From: Granulibacter bethesdensis
GTDB taxonomy: Bacteria > Pseudomonadota > Alphaproteobacteria > Acetobacterales > Acetobacteraceae
Assembly (NCBI RefSeq): GCF_001889525.1
Contig: NZ_CP018192.1
Span: 1,375,493 to 1,439,492, forward strand
Length of the DNA stretch: 64,000 nucleotides
Direction: 5' to 3'
Shown here one piece after another: positions 45,436 to 54,962 of the stretch. The stretch's first letter is position 1; each line of letters starts with the position of its first letter. Below the pieces are notes generated by a model. It was not told the origin of the DNA and did not search any database. It saw nothing but the letters and a program-made list of their open reading frames with translations. The translations under genes were made by a program, and so were the position numbers.

Positions 45436-46681
45436 GACGCAAAGCCTCGACAGGATCGGTGCGGGCCGCGCGCCAACTGGGATAGAGTGTCGCCAGCACC
45501 GAAAGGATCAGGGCGAGCAGCACGGTTTTAACCACCTCTGCCCAATCCACCGTATCCGGTAGGGCCGTCAGCATGAAAACCGATGAATCAAACACCTGCC
45601 CGCCACTGATGTTTTCAATCCAGTGCTGGATGGCAACAATGTTCCGGCAGATCACAATGCCGATGACAGTACCGATGAGCGTACCGCTGATGCCGATAAA
45701 GGCACCACACATCAGGAAAATCCGCATGACGGCACCGCTCGATGCCCCCATGGTGCGCAGAATGGCGATATCGCGGCGCTTGTCCTTGACCAGCATGATC
45801 AGGGAGGAAATCACGTTGAACGCGGCCACCAGAATGATCAGCCCCAGCACGATGAACATCGTATCCTGCTGCACCCTCAGCACACCAAGGAGCAGATCAT
45901 TGCTGTGCCGCCAGTCCCGAGCAAACGCTTTCTGGCCGTTCAGGGCCTGACGCAGGTCAGGTACGATCGCATCCACCTGATCAGGCTGATGCACACGGAT
46001 TTCGATCCCGGTCGCACCATCCGGCTTCTGGAAGAAAATCTGTGCCGCTTGCAAAGGCAAAAACACGACGCCGCTGTCATACTGGCTCAACCCGGCCGAG
46101 AACACCGCCGCCACCCGATAGGTCGCAACGCGTGGAATGACCCCGATGGCCGTCGCCGCCCCTTCTTTTGCGAGCAGAGTAACCGGATCACCGGGGCGGA
46201 GCCTGAATCTCTGCGCCAGCCCTACCCCTATCGCAATGGTGTCGTCGCCTTTCAGATCATCCAGCGATCCCATAACGATATGGCCGCCAATCGCGGGCAT
46301 GGCGGCAATGTCTTTCGGCTCCATTCCCCGCACCAGCACGCCGGTGGAACCGCCCGCATCCGTGCTCAGCAGAACCTGTCCCTGAATCATCGGCATGGCT
46401 GAAGCCACCTGCGGCAGCGCCTTCAACCGCGAGACAATCGCCTGATAATCACGCAATTGCTCGCCTGCATAAGCCTCGATCTCCGCATGCCCGTTCACGC
46501 CAAGCATGCGGTTAACGATATCCTGACGAAAGCCACTCATCACGCTGGACACGACGATCAGCGTCGCCACACCCAATGCGATGCCGATCAGCGAGAACAG
46601 CGCAATCACCGATACGAAGCGCTCACCCTTGCGGGCACGCAAATACCGTGCGGCAACAGCCCGTTCAAAGGCACTGAACAA
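45428..46681 (-). CDS. lipoprotein-releasing ABC transporter permease LolC/LolE
   Basis: A 417-residue inner-membrane subunit with one N-terminal membrane helix, a large MacB-like periplasmic domain (about 45-265) and three C-terminal helices (FtsX fold). The start [26 protein letters not shown] is diagnostic of LolC/LolE. The initiation codon is TTG at 46681, with AGGAG about 12 bases upstream inside the proS end. Only one permease gene is present, as in other alphaproteobacteria, so it may act as a homodimer. Confidence 0.92.
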   Translation of the reverse strand: MFSAFERAVAARYLRARKGERFVSVIALFSLIGIALGVATLIVVSSVMSGFRQDIVNRMLGVNGHAEIEAYAGEQLRDYQAIVSRLKALPQVASAMPMIQGQVLLSTDAGGSTGVLVRGMEPKDIAAMPAIGGHIVMGSLDDLKGDDTIAIGVGLAQRFRLRPGDPVTLLAKEGAATAIGVIPRVATYRVAAVFSAGLSQYDSGVVFLPLQAAQIFFQKPDGATGIEIRVHQPDQVDAIVPDLRQALNGQKAFARDWRHSNDLLLGVLRVQQDTMFIVLGLIILVAAFNVISSLIMLVKDKRRDIAILRTMGASSGAVMRIFLMCGAFIGISGTLIGTVIGIVICRNIVAIQHWIENISGGQVFDSSVFMLTALPDTVDWAEVVKTVLLALILSVLATLYPSWRAARTDPVEALRHE

Positions 46682-46683
46682 GA

Positions 46684-48006
46684 TCAGACAGACTCCTGAA
46701 TACGCGCCAGAGCATCTTCGACCGTTACTTCCACCCGCTCACCGGTGCGACGACGCTTCAGTTCGACACGCCCGGCAGCCGCCCCACGCGGACCAATCAC
46801 CACCTGCCACGGATGCCCCATCAGATCGGCATCAGCGAATTTCACGCCCGCACGTTCATCACGGTCATCATACAGAGCGTGGCGCACACCAATACGGCGA
46901 TACACATCCTCGGCCATAGCATCGCAGGTCGCATCACCGTTTTTCAGATTCAGCACCGCCGCGCGGAAAGGGGCGATGCTATCCGGCCAGATGATGCCTG
47001 CCTCATCATGGCTCGCCTCGATCACCGCCGCGACCATGCGGCTGACACCGATCCCATAGCTGCCCATTTCAGGATGCAGCTTCTGCCCGTCACGACCAGC
47101 AACCGTCATGTTCAAGGCTTTGGAGTATTTGGTGCCGAAATAGAAAATATGCCCGACCTCAATTCCCCGGCCGGTGCGACGACGCGCTTCCGGCAATGCC
47201 TCATAAGCTGCTGTATCGTGCTTCTCGTCAGTGGCAGCATAATGGCCTGTGATCGTCTGGAAAAAACGCTCCAGATCCGCATCGGAATCGACATCGAAAG
47301 ACGCACCGGACCAGTCGATTTCCTCGAACGCTGCGTCGTAAAAGACCTCGCTCTCCCCGGTAGGGGCAAGAATAATGAATTCATGGCTCAGATCGCCACC
47401 GATCGGGCCAGTATCGGCCAGCATCGGGATCGCCTTCACGCCCAGACGCTGGAATGTGCGCATATAAGACAGCATGATGCGGCGATAGCTGCGTACGGCT
47501 CCGGCATAATCGAGATCAAAGCTGTACCCATCCTTCATCAGGAACTCACGGCCACGCATCACGCCGAAACGCGGGCGGATTTCGTCGCGGAATTTCCACT
47601 GAATCTGGTAGGCCATCTGCGGCAGTTCACGATAGCTCTTGACCGAATGGCGATAAATATCGGTGATCACTTCCTCATTGGTCGGCCCATAGAGAAGATC
47701 ACGCTCATGCCGGTCCTTCAGCCGCAGCATTTCGGGGCCGTACGCATCGTAACGACCGCTTTCCCGCCAAAGATCAGCCGACTGGATGGTCGGCATCAGC
47801 ACTTCCTGAGCGCCGATCTCGGCCTGCTCATCGCGCACGATATTGGCAATGGCGTTCAGAACACGCAGCCCGGCCGGCAGCCAGGCATAAATACCGGCTG
47901 CTTCCTGCTGGATCAGACCAGCACGTAACATCAACCGGTGCGAGGCAATCTGGGCCTCGGCGGGTGTTTCCTTCAGGGTGGGAATCAGGGCACGGGAAAG
48001 GCGCAT
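46684..48006 (-). CDS. proS: proline--tRNA ligase, short (type 2) form
   Basis: Class II synthetase for tRNA-Pro. It has 440 residues from ATG 48006; the open frame to 48165 covers a non-coding region with a small-RNA candidate. The start is [30 protein letters not shown], standard for the family. Motif 2 is in [26 protein letters not shown]. The about 180-residue INS editing domain of E. coli ProS is missing, as usual in alphaproteobacteria. The C-terminal anticodon domain includes [24 protein letters not shown]. It leads the proS-lolC/E-lolD operon. Confidence 0.95.
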   Translation of the reverse strand: MRLSRALIPTLKETPAEAQIASHRLMLRAGLIQQEAAGIYAWLPAGLRVLNAIANIVRDEQAEIGAQEVLMPTIQSADLWRESGRYDAYGPEMLRLKDRHERDLLYGPTNEEVITDIYRHSVKSYRELPQMAYQIQWKFRDEIRPRFGVMRGREFLMKDGYSFDLDYAGAVRSYRRIMLSYMRTFQRLGVKAIPMLADTGPIGGDLSHEFIILAPTGESEVFYDAAFEEIDWSGASFDVDSDADLERFFQTITGHYAATDEKHDTAAYEALPEARRRTGRGIEVGHIFYFGTKYSKALNMTVAGRDGQKLHPEMGSYGIGVSRMVAAVIEASHDEAGIIWPDSIAPFRAAVLNLKNGDATCDAMAEDVYRRIGVRHALYDDRDERAGVKFADADLMGHPWQVVIGPRGAAAGRVELKRRRTGERVEVTVEDALARIQESV

Positions 48007-48084
48007 GGGTTCATCCGTCACAAAAAGCCTGCGGACCCTACAATTCCCTTGTTCCTGCCGCCAGTCTCCGCAGAGGCTGCACAT

Positions 48085-48175
48085 AAAAAAAGGCCCGCGC
48101 GCATCAGCGCAGCGGGCCATAAGTTTAGGGAGGAAACGCCAGTCACACGGCAGAAAGAGGAACATCCTCTCTCTG
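48085..48175 (-). ncRNA. candidate trans-acting small RNA with CCUCCC loop
   Basis: Read on the minus strand three hairpins follow each other. First is an eight-bp stem with a three-base loop (48154-48172). Second is GUUU-CCUCCCU-AAAC (48123-48137), which displays an anti-Shine-Dalgarno hexamer in its loop. Third is an intrinsic terminator, GGCCCGC...GCGGGCC with seven U (48085-48118). A GATAAT -10 box is at 48182-48187, which would place the 5' end near 48175 and give about 91 nt. The layout resembles CCUCCC-loop alphaproteobacterial small RNAs such as the MmgR/suhB type. Family membership is inferred from memory. A proS attenuator is an alternative reading. Confidence 0.55.
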
Positions 48176-48225
48176 GGGCCTATTATCGGTGCACCGCGCA
48201 GGGATGGCCAGCAATTTTCTCTCTT

Positions 48226-48302
48226 TTTTGACTGAAAAATAAGCGTTTAAAACAGAAAAAGCCTATTTTTTGACCTCTTAAATATGAATAGAAGTCATTT
48301 GA
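48226..48302. other. AT-rich intergenic stretch upstream of the small RNA candidate
   Basis: A markedly AT-rich segment between the DUF1467 stop and the small-RNA promoter. No gene or clear hairpin is seen. It may carry upstream promoter elements for the RNA or for proS. Confidence 0.4.
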
Positions 48303-48575
48303 TTAATCTTTAGGCAACGCAAGCCATCCGCTTCGGAAACTGAGGTAATCGCTGTTGATGACAGTCATGAAAATGCCCCACACCACGATGGAGATCAGGG
48401 TCGTCAGCAAAGCTTTTTTCAGAATTTGCGGATTTTCGGGTGTCCCGCGCCACCCGCTGACATCATCAGCCTCCTGTCTGGTGCGGGTACCCAGCGGCAG
48501 AATGGCAAAAAGCAGGGTCCACCAGATCAACGCATACAGCACGATCGCCGTGAACCAGCCGATATGACGAAACAT
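48303..48575 (-). CDS. DUF1467 family small membrane protein
   Basis: A 90-residue protein with two membrane helices (about 6-27 and 55-77). It starts GWFTAIVLYALIWWTLLFAILPLGTRTRQEADDVSGWRGTPENPQI, the DUF1467 signature. The family is small, mostly alphaproteobacterial, and of unknown function. It is regularly found between the RNase J and proS genes, as here. AGGGG precedes the ATG. It ends the rnj-side operon. Confidence 0.85.
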   Translation of the reverse strand: MFRHIGWFTAIVLYALIWWTLLFAILPLGTRTRQEADDVSGWRGTPENPQILKKALLTTLISIVVWGIFMTVINSDYLSFRSGWLALPKD

Positions 48576-48594
48576 CTGATGCCCCTGCCTTTTT

Positions 48595-50253
48595 TCAGAT
48601 ACGCAGCAGATGCACGTCTACCAGCGGACGCTTTTGCAATTTGCGTCCCAGAGCGCGACGCAAGGCACTACGGGCGGCCTCCGTCAGCAATGCATCGTCA
48701 TGCCGCAAGGAAGCCGGCAGACTATCCATAGAGGCCGCAAACTCGTTGATCACCCTCGCCGCTTCCGCTTCCTGCGAATCGAACAGCCCCGGTGCGCTGA
48801 GCTTGGGACGGCCCATCAGATGACCATCCTCATCGACCGCAATACTCGCCAGCACCACGCCATTATAAAGCATCCGCCGCCGTGCCGAGAGCACACCACC
48901 ATTCAGCGGCAAAAGCCTGCCGCCATCCAGCACCAGACGACCTACCGGAGCACTGTCCACGATTTCAGGGCGCCCGGAGCCGAAGCTGAGAATATCGCCA
49001 TCTTCCAGCATCACCGGTTCGGCCTGCATTTCCGCTGCCAGATCAGCCTGCGCCGCAAGGTGACGCCATTCGCCATGCACCGGAACGGAGTAACGCGGGC
49101 GCACCAGCTGATAGAGACGCCGCAACTCCTCCCGCGCCGGATGGCCGGAGACATGCACGGTTGCTTCAGAATCAGTAATCAGATGCACGCCACGGCGTAC
49201 CAGATTATCCTGAACGGTATTCACTGCCCGCTCATTACCGGGAATGACACGGCTGGAAAAGACCACCGTATCCCCTTCCCCAAGGGCAATATTCGGATGC
49301 GTATCCGCGGCAATCCGGGCCAATGCAGAGCGAGGTTCACCCTGGCTGCCGGTGACGATCATCAGCAGATTATCATCGGGAACGGACAGCGCATCATCCT
49401 CGGACAGGAATTCCTGAACATCCCGCAGATAACCGCAGTCACGCGCCGCCGTATTCAGATTGCGCAAAGAACGGCCTACCAGCGCCACGCTGCGTCCGGC
49501 CTCCTCTGCCGCCATGGCGATGCTTTCCACCCGCGCGACATTGCTGGCAAAACAGGTCACCGCCACACGGCCGCTCAAACCGGCAATCGCATCCCGCAAA
49601 CCACGACGCACATCGGATTCGGAGCCACTATGTCCCTCCACCATTGCATTGGTGGAATCGCAGACGATCGCCAGCACGCCTTCATCCCCCAGCGCGCGCA
49701 ACCCTTCCTCATCGGTTGGCGGACCGACCAGAGGATCGGGATCGAGTTTCCAGTCACCGGTATGCAGGATCGCGCCATGCGGCGTGTCGATGGCAATCGC
49801 CAGAGATTCCGGTGTGGAATGCGCCATGCGGAATGTACGCAGGGAGAACGGGCCGATGCTCAGCGCTCCGCCCAGGGGCAGAGGCAGAATTCTCACTTCA
49901 TTCTGTAATTGCGCCTCGGACAGCTTGCGCCGCAGCACCATCGCCGCAAACGGGGACGCATAGACAGGGCAGCGCAGTTGCGGCCACAACCATGCCACCG
50001 CACCGATATGGTCCTCATGCGCATGCGTGATCACCAGCCCGGTCAGCCGATCCCGCCGCTCCGCAATGAAAGATGGATCAGCCATCATCACATCGACTTC
50101 CGGCAGCTCCGTGCCGCCAAAGCCGATGCCGCAGTCAATCGCCAGCCAATGCTCACCCGCCGGGCTACGCGACCGGTAAAGATTCAGGTTCATGCCGATC
50201 TCGCCCGTCCCCCCCAGGGGCAGGAAAGCAATCTCCGTATGTGTGTCGGTCAT
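48595..50253 (-). CDS. rnj: ribonuclease J
   Basis: Metallo-beta-lactamase/beta-CASP RNase with 5'-3' exo- and endonuclease activity in RNA turnover. It has 552 residues. Landmarks: LPLGGTGEIGMNLNLY, the zinc motif VITHAHEDHIGA, the later ILHTGDWKLDPDP, CDSTNAMVEGHSGSE, and VHVSGHPAREELRRLYQLVRPRYSVPVHGEW (beta-CASP plus the last ligand). It takes a role in alphaproteobacteria shared with RNase E. AAAGGA is five bases before the ATG. Confidence 0.94.
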   Translation of the reverse strand: MTDTHTEIAFLPLGGTGEIGMNLNLYRSRSPAGEHWLAIDCGIGFGGTELPEVDVMMADPSFIAERRDRLTGLVITHAHEDHIGAVAWLWPQLRCPVYASPFAAMVLRRKLSEAQLQNEVRILPLPLGGALSIGPFSLRTFRMAHSTPESLAIAIDTPHGAILHTGDWKLDPDPLVGPPTDEEGLRALGDEGVLAIVCDSTNAMVEGHSGSESDVRRGLRDAIAGLSGRVAVTCFASNVARVESIAMAAEEAGRSVALVGRSLRNLNTAARDCGYLRDVQEFLSEDDALSVPDDNLLMIVTGSQGEPRSALARIAADTHPNIALGEGDTVVFSSRVIPGNERAVNTVQDNLVRRGVHLITDSEATVHVSGHPAREELRRLYQLVRPRYSVPVHGEWRHLAAQADLAAEMQAEPVMLEDGDILSFGSGRPEIVDSAPVGRLVLDGGRLLPLNGGVLSARRRMLYNGVVLASIAVDEDGHLMGRPKLSAPGLFDSQEAEAARVINEFAASMDSLPASLRHDDALLTEAARSALRRALGRKLQKRPLVDVHLLRI

Positions 50254-50306
50254 CTTATCCTTTCAGTATCGCGGATGGATGCCCAGGCGGGAGACAATAC
50301 CCCCGT

Positions 50307-51116
50307 TCAGTCACCATCCACCATTCTCGCTCTGTCTCGGTTTAAAAAAGGTGTGGGGTTGCGAAGAGCCAGAAGTCGCAGCCCCTCCAATGTCAGATCA
50401 GGATCAATCCGGCTGATAACCTGAGTGCCTTCCGAGAACAGCGGCGCCAGCCCGCCTGTCGCGACCACTTTCAGCGGCGCGCCAAATTCGGACTCGATGC
50501 GGGCTGTCATGCCCTCGATCATGCCAATATAGCCCCAGTATATGCCCGACTGCATAGCGGCAACCGTACCCTTGCCGATCACCGATTGCGGTCGCCCGAT
50601 ACCAATACGCGGCAGACGTGCTGCCGCCTGATGCAACGCTTCAAGCGACAGATTGATCCCCGGTGCGATCACGCCGCCGCAATAAGCACCCCTTTTATCC
50701 ACGACATCAAAAGTCGTTGCCGTGCCGAAGTCGATCACCACCAGCGGGCCGCCATAAGTCTGATGCGCTGCCATTGCATTGAGCAGACGATCCGCACCGA
50801 CTTCTTCCGGGTGATCGACCTGAATGTCGAACCCCCAGTCCAGTGAAGCCCTGGCCACCAGCGGTTCCACCTCGAACCAGTCCCGGCACAGGCGACGCAG
50901 ATGATACAGGGCGGCAGGCACAACAGTGCCGATGACGGCCGCATGCACATCGGCAGGAGTCAACCGCGCATGGGTCAACAGCGTCAGCAACCAGACGGCA
51001 TATTCATCGCTGGTCCGCTGATGATCAGTTGCAATGCGCCATGTCCCGCGCCAACCTTTTTCATCATGGACCGCAAAAACGATATTCGTGTTACCCGCGT
51101 CTATTACCAGAAGCAT
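50307..51116 (-). CDS. coaX: type III pantothenate kinase
   Basis: First step of coenzyme A synthesis, phosphorylating pantothenate; the type III enzyme is not feedback-inhibited by CoA. It has 269 residues. The ASKHA phosphate-binding motif is [11 protein letters not shown] at the N terminus. The pantothenate site and Asp lie in [15 protein letters not shown], and the second nucleotide motif is [12 protein letters not shown]. The pathway links it to panB elsewhere in the window. Confidence 0.94.
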   Translation of the reverse strand: MLLVIDAGNTNIVFAVHDEKGWRGTWRIATDHQRTSDEYAVWLLTLLTHARLTPADVHAAVIGTVVPAALYHLRRLCRDWFEVEPLVARASLDWGFDIQVDHPEEVGADRLLNAMAAHQTYGGPLVVIDFGTATTFDVVDKRGAYCGGVIAPGINLSLEALHQAAARLPRIGIGRPQSVIGKGTVAAMQSGIYWGYIGMIEGMTARIESEFGAPLKVVATGGLAPLFSEGTQVISRIDPDLTLEGLRLLALRNPTPFLNRDRARMVDGD

Positions 51117-51178
51117 GCACCATCCCTTAGCAGGAAGCGATGCGAAGCACGACCTCCTGTTTCACAGTCCGGTCATCT

Positions 51179-51964
51179 TTATCCGGTCTGATCATGAGCA
51201 GCCGAGAGCAGAATCTCACCGGTGTGCACCACCCGACATTCTCCACCGCAATCAAGCAGAAGTGCACCATCTTCACCAATGCCGGTGAAAAGACCGTCCA
51301 GCACCTCCCCCTGGCAACGAACAGTCAGCCTCGTTCCGGGTGGATGGGCGGCGCGGCGCCAGGCATCCCTGATTTCAAGCGGGGCTGCATGCCGCCAGGC
51401 TGAAAGCCGTGTCACAATTTTCTGCGCCAGAACCTGCGGCACGGGAATCCTGTCGCTGATATCGGCAAGGCAAGCCGTCATCCGCCCGGGAACCGCGGGA
51501 GCAGAAGCCATATTCACCCCGATTCCGATGACGAGCCATTCCGGCTCTGTGGCACCCATCGCCGCATCAATCAGGATACCACCCAGCTTACGGTCGCCGA
51601 CCATGACGTCATTCGGCCATTTCAGGAACACTGCCTGAGGATCGGCCACGTAAGGCAATATCGCATCGAACACAGCCAGGCCGGCCACGAACGCCCAGTG
51701 TCCGGCTTCCCGTGCGCTGAGAAAAACCGGTCCCTGTCCGGGCCTGATCAGCAGGGAAAGCGCAAGATTCCCTTCCGGCTCTGTCCAGGCGCGTCCTCGC
51801 GTCGCGCGGGGCAAGGTTTGACGAAGGGCCAGCACAGCCAGACCATCCAGCTCCCCCTGCGATGCTCTTGCCACCAGATAATCGGACGTGGAAGGCAGCG
51901 AGGCATGAACCTCCAGACGCCAGGGATGGGGCAGAGTGTCCCCTTCCCCGTCTGTCAGACTCAC
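51179..51964 (-). CDS. birA: biotin--[acetyl-CoA-carboxylase] ligase
   Basis: Attaches biotin to carboxylase carrier domains. It has 261 residues from GTG 51964, whose GTGA overlaps the nuoN stop. It begins directly with the catalytic domain (LPSTSDYLV). ARASQGELDGLAVLA, then RGRAWTEPEGNLALSLL, and KWPNDVMVGDRKLGGILIDA form the biotinyl-AMP pocket. There is no N-terminal helix-turn-helix, so it is a group I, non-repressor BirA. Confidence 0.93.
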   Translation of the reverse strand: MSLTDGEGDTLPHPWRLEVHASLPSTSDYLVARASQGELDGLAVLALRQTLPRATRGRAWTEPEGNLALSLLIRPGQGPVFLSAREAGHWAFVAGLAVFDAILPYVADPQAVFLKWPNDVMVGDRKLGGILIDAAMGATEPEWLVIGIGVNMASAPAVPGRMTACLADISDRIPVPQVLAQKIVTRLSAWRHAAPLEIRDAWRRAAHPPGTRLTVRCQGEVLDGLFTGIGEDGALLLDCGGECRVVHTGEILLSAAHDQTG

Positions 51965-53397
51965 TGGAGCAAAGCCTTGGCCGCCAGATCAGCCGCCGCA
52001 AGGATCGGAGCCGGGAACAGGAAGAACAGGGCCGTAAACACCGCACTGCCAACCGCGACTACAGAAACCGAGGCCGGCCACGCTTCGAACGGGCCTTCCG
52101 ATGCATCGTCAAAATACATCACCTTGACGACGCGCAGATAATAATAGGCTCCGATCACGCTGGTCAGCACACCGATCACCGCCAGCCCCCACAGCAGGGG
52201 TTCCCCCGCCTGAACAGCAGCCAGAAACACGTAAAGCTTGCCGAAGAAACCGGACATTGGCGGAATCCCGGCCATGCTGAACATGAAAATCGCCAGCAAC
52301 AGAGCCAGAGCCGGATCGGTTCTTCCCGCGCCTGCCAGATCGCTGACTTTCTCCAGCTGCCGTCCACGCCGACGCATGGCGAGAATACACGCAAAAGTAC
52401 CGGTATTCATAAATACGTAGGTCACCAGATAGATCAACAGACCGCGGATACCAGCCTGCGATCCAGCCGCCAGACCCACCAGTGCATATCCCATATGGCC
52501 GATTGAGGAATAAGCCATCAGCCGCTTGATGCTCGTCTGACCGATAGCAGCCAGCGCCCCCCACACCATGGAAACCACGGAGATGAGCGCTACAACATGC
52601 TGCCATTGCACCAACACGCCATGGAAAGGCGTGACCAGAGTCCGCAGCATCATCGCAATCGCGGCGACCTTGGGGGCAGTGCCCATAAAAGCCGTTACCG
52701 GGGTTGGCGACCCCTCATATACGTCCGGCGTCCACATATGGAACGGGGCCGCTGAAATCTTGAACGCCAGACCCGCGATCACGAACACCACGCCGACCGT
52801 CAGCCCAGGCGACGTACCCGCCGGATGCGCCAGTGCTTCGCGCAAGGCGGAGAAATCCATGGTCCCCGCAAATCCATAGATCAGTGAAATTCCGTACAGC
52901 AGCAAGCCAGATGCCAGCGAACCAAGAACGAAATATTTCAACCCCGCTTCAGCAGAGCGCAATTCATCCCGCGCAAACGCCGCCAGCACGTAGATGGCCA
53001 GAGACATCAGCTCCAGCCCCATATACAGGGTCATGAAATTGGAAGCCGACACCATTACCATCATGCCAACGGTGGAGAACAGCGTCAGAACCGGGAATTC
53101 GAACCGCTCCATCCCATGATGGCGGTTATAATCCAGCGACAGCACGACAGCGATGGATGCGCCGGACAGGATCAGCAGCTTGACCATGACGGCAAACGGA
53201 TCGGCCACGAACTGTCCCTGAAACCCTAACCCAAGCGCGCCGGAAACAGTCAGAAGCCCTGTGAGCAGAAACGCACCGAGCGTCAGCATCGCGCAGAGGA
53301 ACGTATCCTCTCGCCGGTTCCGTGCCACACCGACCAGCAGAATGACCAGCCCGCACAGGGCCAGAACGATCTCCGGGGAAGCCAGGGTCCAGTTCAT
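51961..53397 (-). CDS. nuoN: NADH-quinone oxidoreductase subunit N
   Basis: Membrane-arm proton-channel subunit of complex I, antiporter-like. It has 478 residues and about 14 helices. Signatures: SASNFMTLYMGLELMSLAIYVLAAF (helix 5 Glu), LFKISAAPFHMWTPDVYEGSPTPVTAFMG, KRLMAYSSIGHMGYALVGL (Lys on the broken helix), and GIPPMSGFFGKLYVF. It is the last nuo gene, directly followed by birA in overlapping fashion. Confidence 0.96.
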   Translation of the reverse strand: MNWTLASPEIVLALCGLVILLVGVARNRREDTFLCAMLTLGAFLLTGLLTVSGALGLGFQGQFVADPFAVMVKLLILSGASIAVVLSLDYNRHHGMERFEFPVLTLFSTVGMMVMVSASNFMTLYMGLELMSLAIYVLAAFARDELRSAEAGLKYFVLGSLASGLLLYGISLIYGFAGTMDFSALREALAHPAGTSPGLTVGVVFVIAGLAFKISAAPFHMWTPDVYEGSPTPVTAFMGTAPKVAAIAMMLRTLVTPFHGVLVQWQHVVALISVVSMVWGALAAIGQTSIKRLMAYSSIGHMGYALVGLAAGSQAGIRGLLIYLVTYVFMNTGTFACILAMRRRGRQLEKVSDLAGAGRTDPALALLLAIFMFSMAGIPPMSGFFGKLYVFLAAVQAGEPLLWGLAVIGVLTSVIGAYYYLRVVKVMYFDDASEGPFEAWPASVSVVAVGSAVFTALFFLFPAPILAAADLAAKALLQ

Positions 53398-53437
53398 GAG
53401 TATAGGGCCATTCCGTTGGGCAAAGTTTTATCCCCCG

Positions 53438-54958
53438 TCAGGGAGTGACTGACGCCAGCTGATGCATCTGGCTGATCGCCGCCTGATGCTGTTGCACCAG
53501 ATCGTTCACCGTTGCATCAAAGAAATGCGTGAAGCTGGACGGATAGACGCCCATCCATAGGGTCAGCAGCACCAGCGGCACGAACACAACGATTTCCCGC
53601 GTGTTGAGATCGAACATGGAGCGTAATTCGGCAATGGTCATCCGGCCGAGGATCACGCGGCGATACAGCCACAGCGAATAGACCGCGCCGAGTATCATGC
53701 CTGTGCTGCCCAGCAGGGCAATCCAGATGCTGACCTTGAAAGCACCGATCAAAACCAGAATTTCACCGACAAACCCGCCGGTTCCCGGCAAGCCAATGGT
53801 TGCCATGGTGAACACAAGGAAGACCGCCGCATAGGCCGGCATCCGCTCGACCAGCCCGCCATAACGGTTGATCTCCAGCGTGTGCAGCCGGTCGTACACG
53901 ACACCCACGCACAGAAACAACGCGGCAGAAACCACACCATGGGACAGCATCTGGAACAGTGCACCGCTTAATCCCTGCTGGTTCACGGTAAAGATGCCGA
54001 TGGTCACGACGCCCATATGCGCAATGGATGAATAAGCAATCAGCTTTTTCATATTATCCTGCGCAAAGGCGACGATGGAGGTGTAGATCACCGCCATCAC
54101 CGACAGGGCAAACATCAGCGGTGCAAAATACTCCACCGCATCAGGAAGCATGGGTACCGAGAAACGCAGGAAGCCGTATCCCCCCATTTTCAGCAAGACC
54201 CCGGCCAGAATAACGGACCCGGCGGTCGGTGCCTCCACATGAGCATCAGGCAACCAGGTGTGAACCGGCCACATCGGAACTTTCACAGCAAAAGATGCCA
54301 GAAAAGCCAGGAACAACCAGAACTGCATATGCACCGGGAAGCGGGTATGCAGCAGGGTTGGAATATCCGTCGTCCCGGCATAGTGCCACATGGTCAGCAG
54401 CGCCAGCAGCATCAGCACCGAACCGGCCAGCGTGTAGAGGAAGAATTTCAGCGCCGCATACACCCGGCGCGCATGCCCCCAGATGCCGATGATCAGATAC
54501 ATCGGAATCAGCACGGCTTCGAAGAAAATATAGAACAGCAGGAAGTCGGTGGCCGAGAACATGCCCACCATCATGGTTTCCAGCACCAGGAAGGCGATCA
54601 TGAACTCCCTCACGCGGGTATGGATCGCATCCCAGCTTGCCAGAATACAAATGGGCGTCAGGAAGGTGGAAAGCAGCACGAACAGAACGCTGATTCCATC
54701 GACACCGACGCTGTAGCGTACACCAAACTCGGGCAGCCACTGCACGGATTCAACAAACTGCATACCCGGCTGGGCCGGGTCGAACCTGACCCACAGGACC
54801 AGGCTGAAGGCAAACACCACCAGCGAGGTCCATAGCGCCGTCCAGCGCGCATTGTTTGCCACAACTTCCTCATCCCCGCGGATCGTCATCAGAATGACGA
54901 CCCCGAGTAGCGGCAGGAAGGTCAGCAGAGACAGTACGGGAAAGCCCGCCTGATTCAT
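53438..54958 (-). CDS. nuoM: NADH-quinone oxidoreductase subunit M
   Basis: Antiporter-like proton channel of complex I. It has 506 residues from ATG 54958; the frame is open to 55000 but runs into nuoL. Conserved pieces: [71 protein letters not shown], and [18 protein letters not shown]. About 14 membrane helices are expected. The nuoL stop is four bases upstream. Confidence 0.96.
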   Translation of the reverse strand: MNQAGFPVLSLLTFLPLLGVVILMTIRGDEEVVANNARWTALWTSLVVFAFSLVLWVRFDPAQPGMQFVESVQWLPEFGVRYSVGVDGISVLFVLLSTFLTPICILASWDAIHTRVREFMIAFLVLETMMVGMFSATDFLLFYIFFEAVLIPMYLIIGIWGHARRVYAALKFFLYTLAGSVLMLLALLTMWHYAGTTDIPTLLHTRFPVHMQFWLFLAFLASFAVKVPMWPVHTWLPDAHVEAPTAGSVILAGVLLKMGGYGFLRFSVPMLPDAVEYFAPLMFALSVMAVIYTSIVAFAQDNMKKLIAYSSIAHMGVVTIGIFTVNQQGLSGALFQMLSHGVVSAALFLCVGVVYDRLHTLEINRYGGLVERMPAYAAVFLVFTMATIGLPGTGGFVGEILVLIGAFKVSIWIALLGSTGMILGAVYSLWLYRRVILGRMTIAELRSMFDLNTREIVVFVPLVLLTLWMGVYPSSFTHFFDATVNDLVQQHQAAISQMHQLASVTP

Positions 54959-54962
54959 GACA

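Noticed and set aside
48007-48165. N-terminal extension of proS
   Set aside because: The extra 53 residues do not resemble ProS and cross a terminator-like hairpin; the family start matches ATG 48006.
48610-49908. A 432-codon plus-strand frame opposite rnj
   Set aside because: Antisense shadow of the RNase J gene with no recognisable domain.
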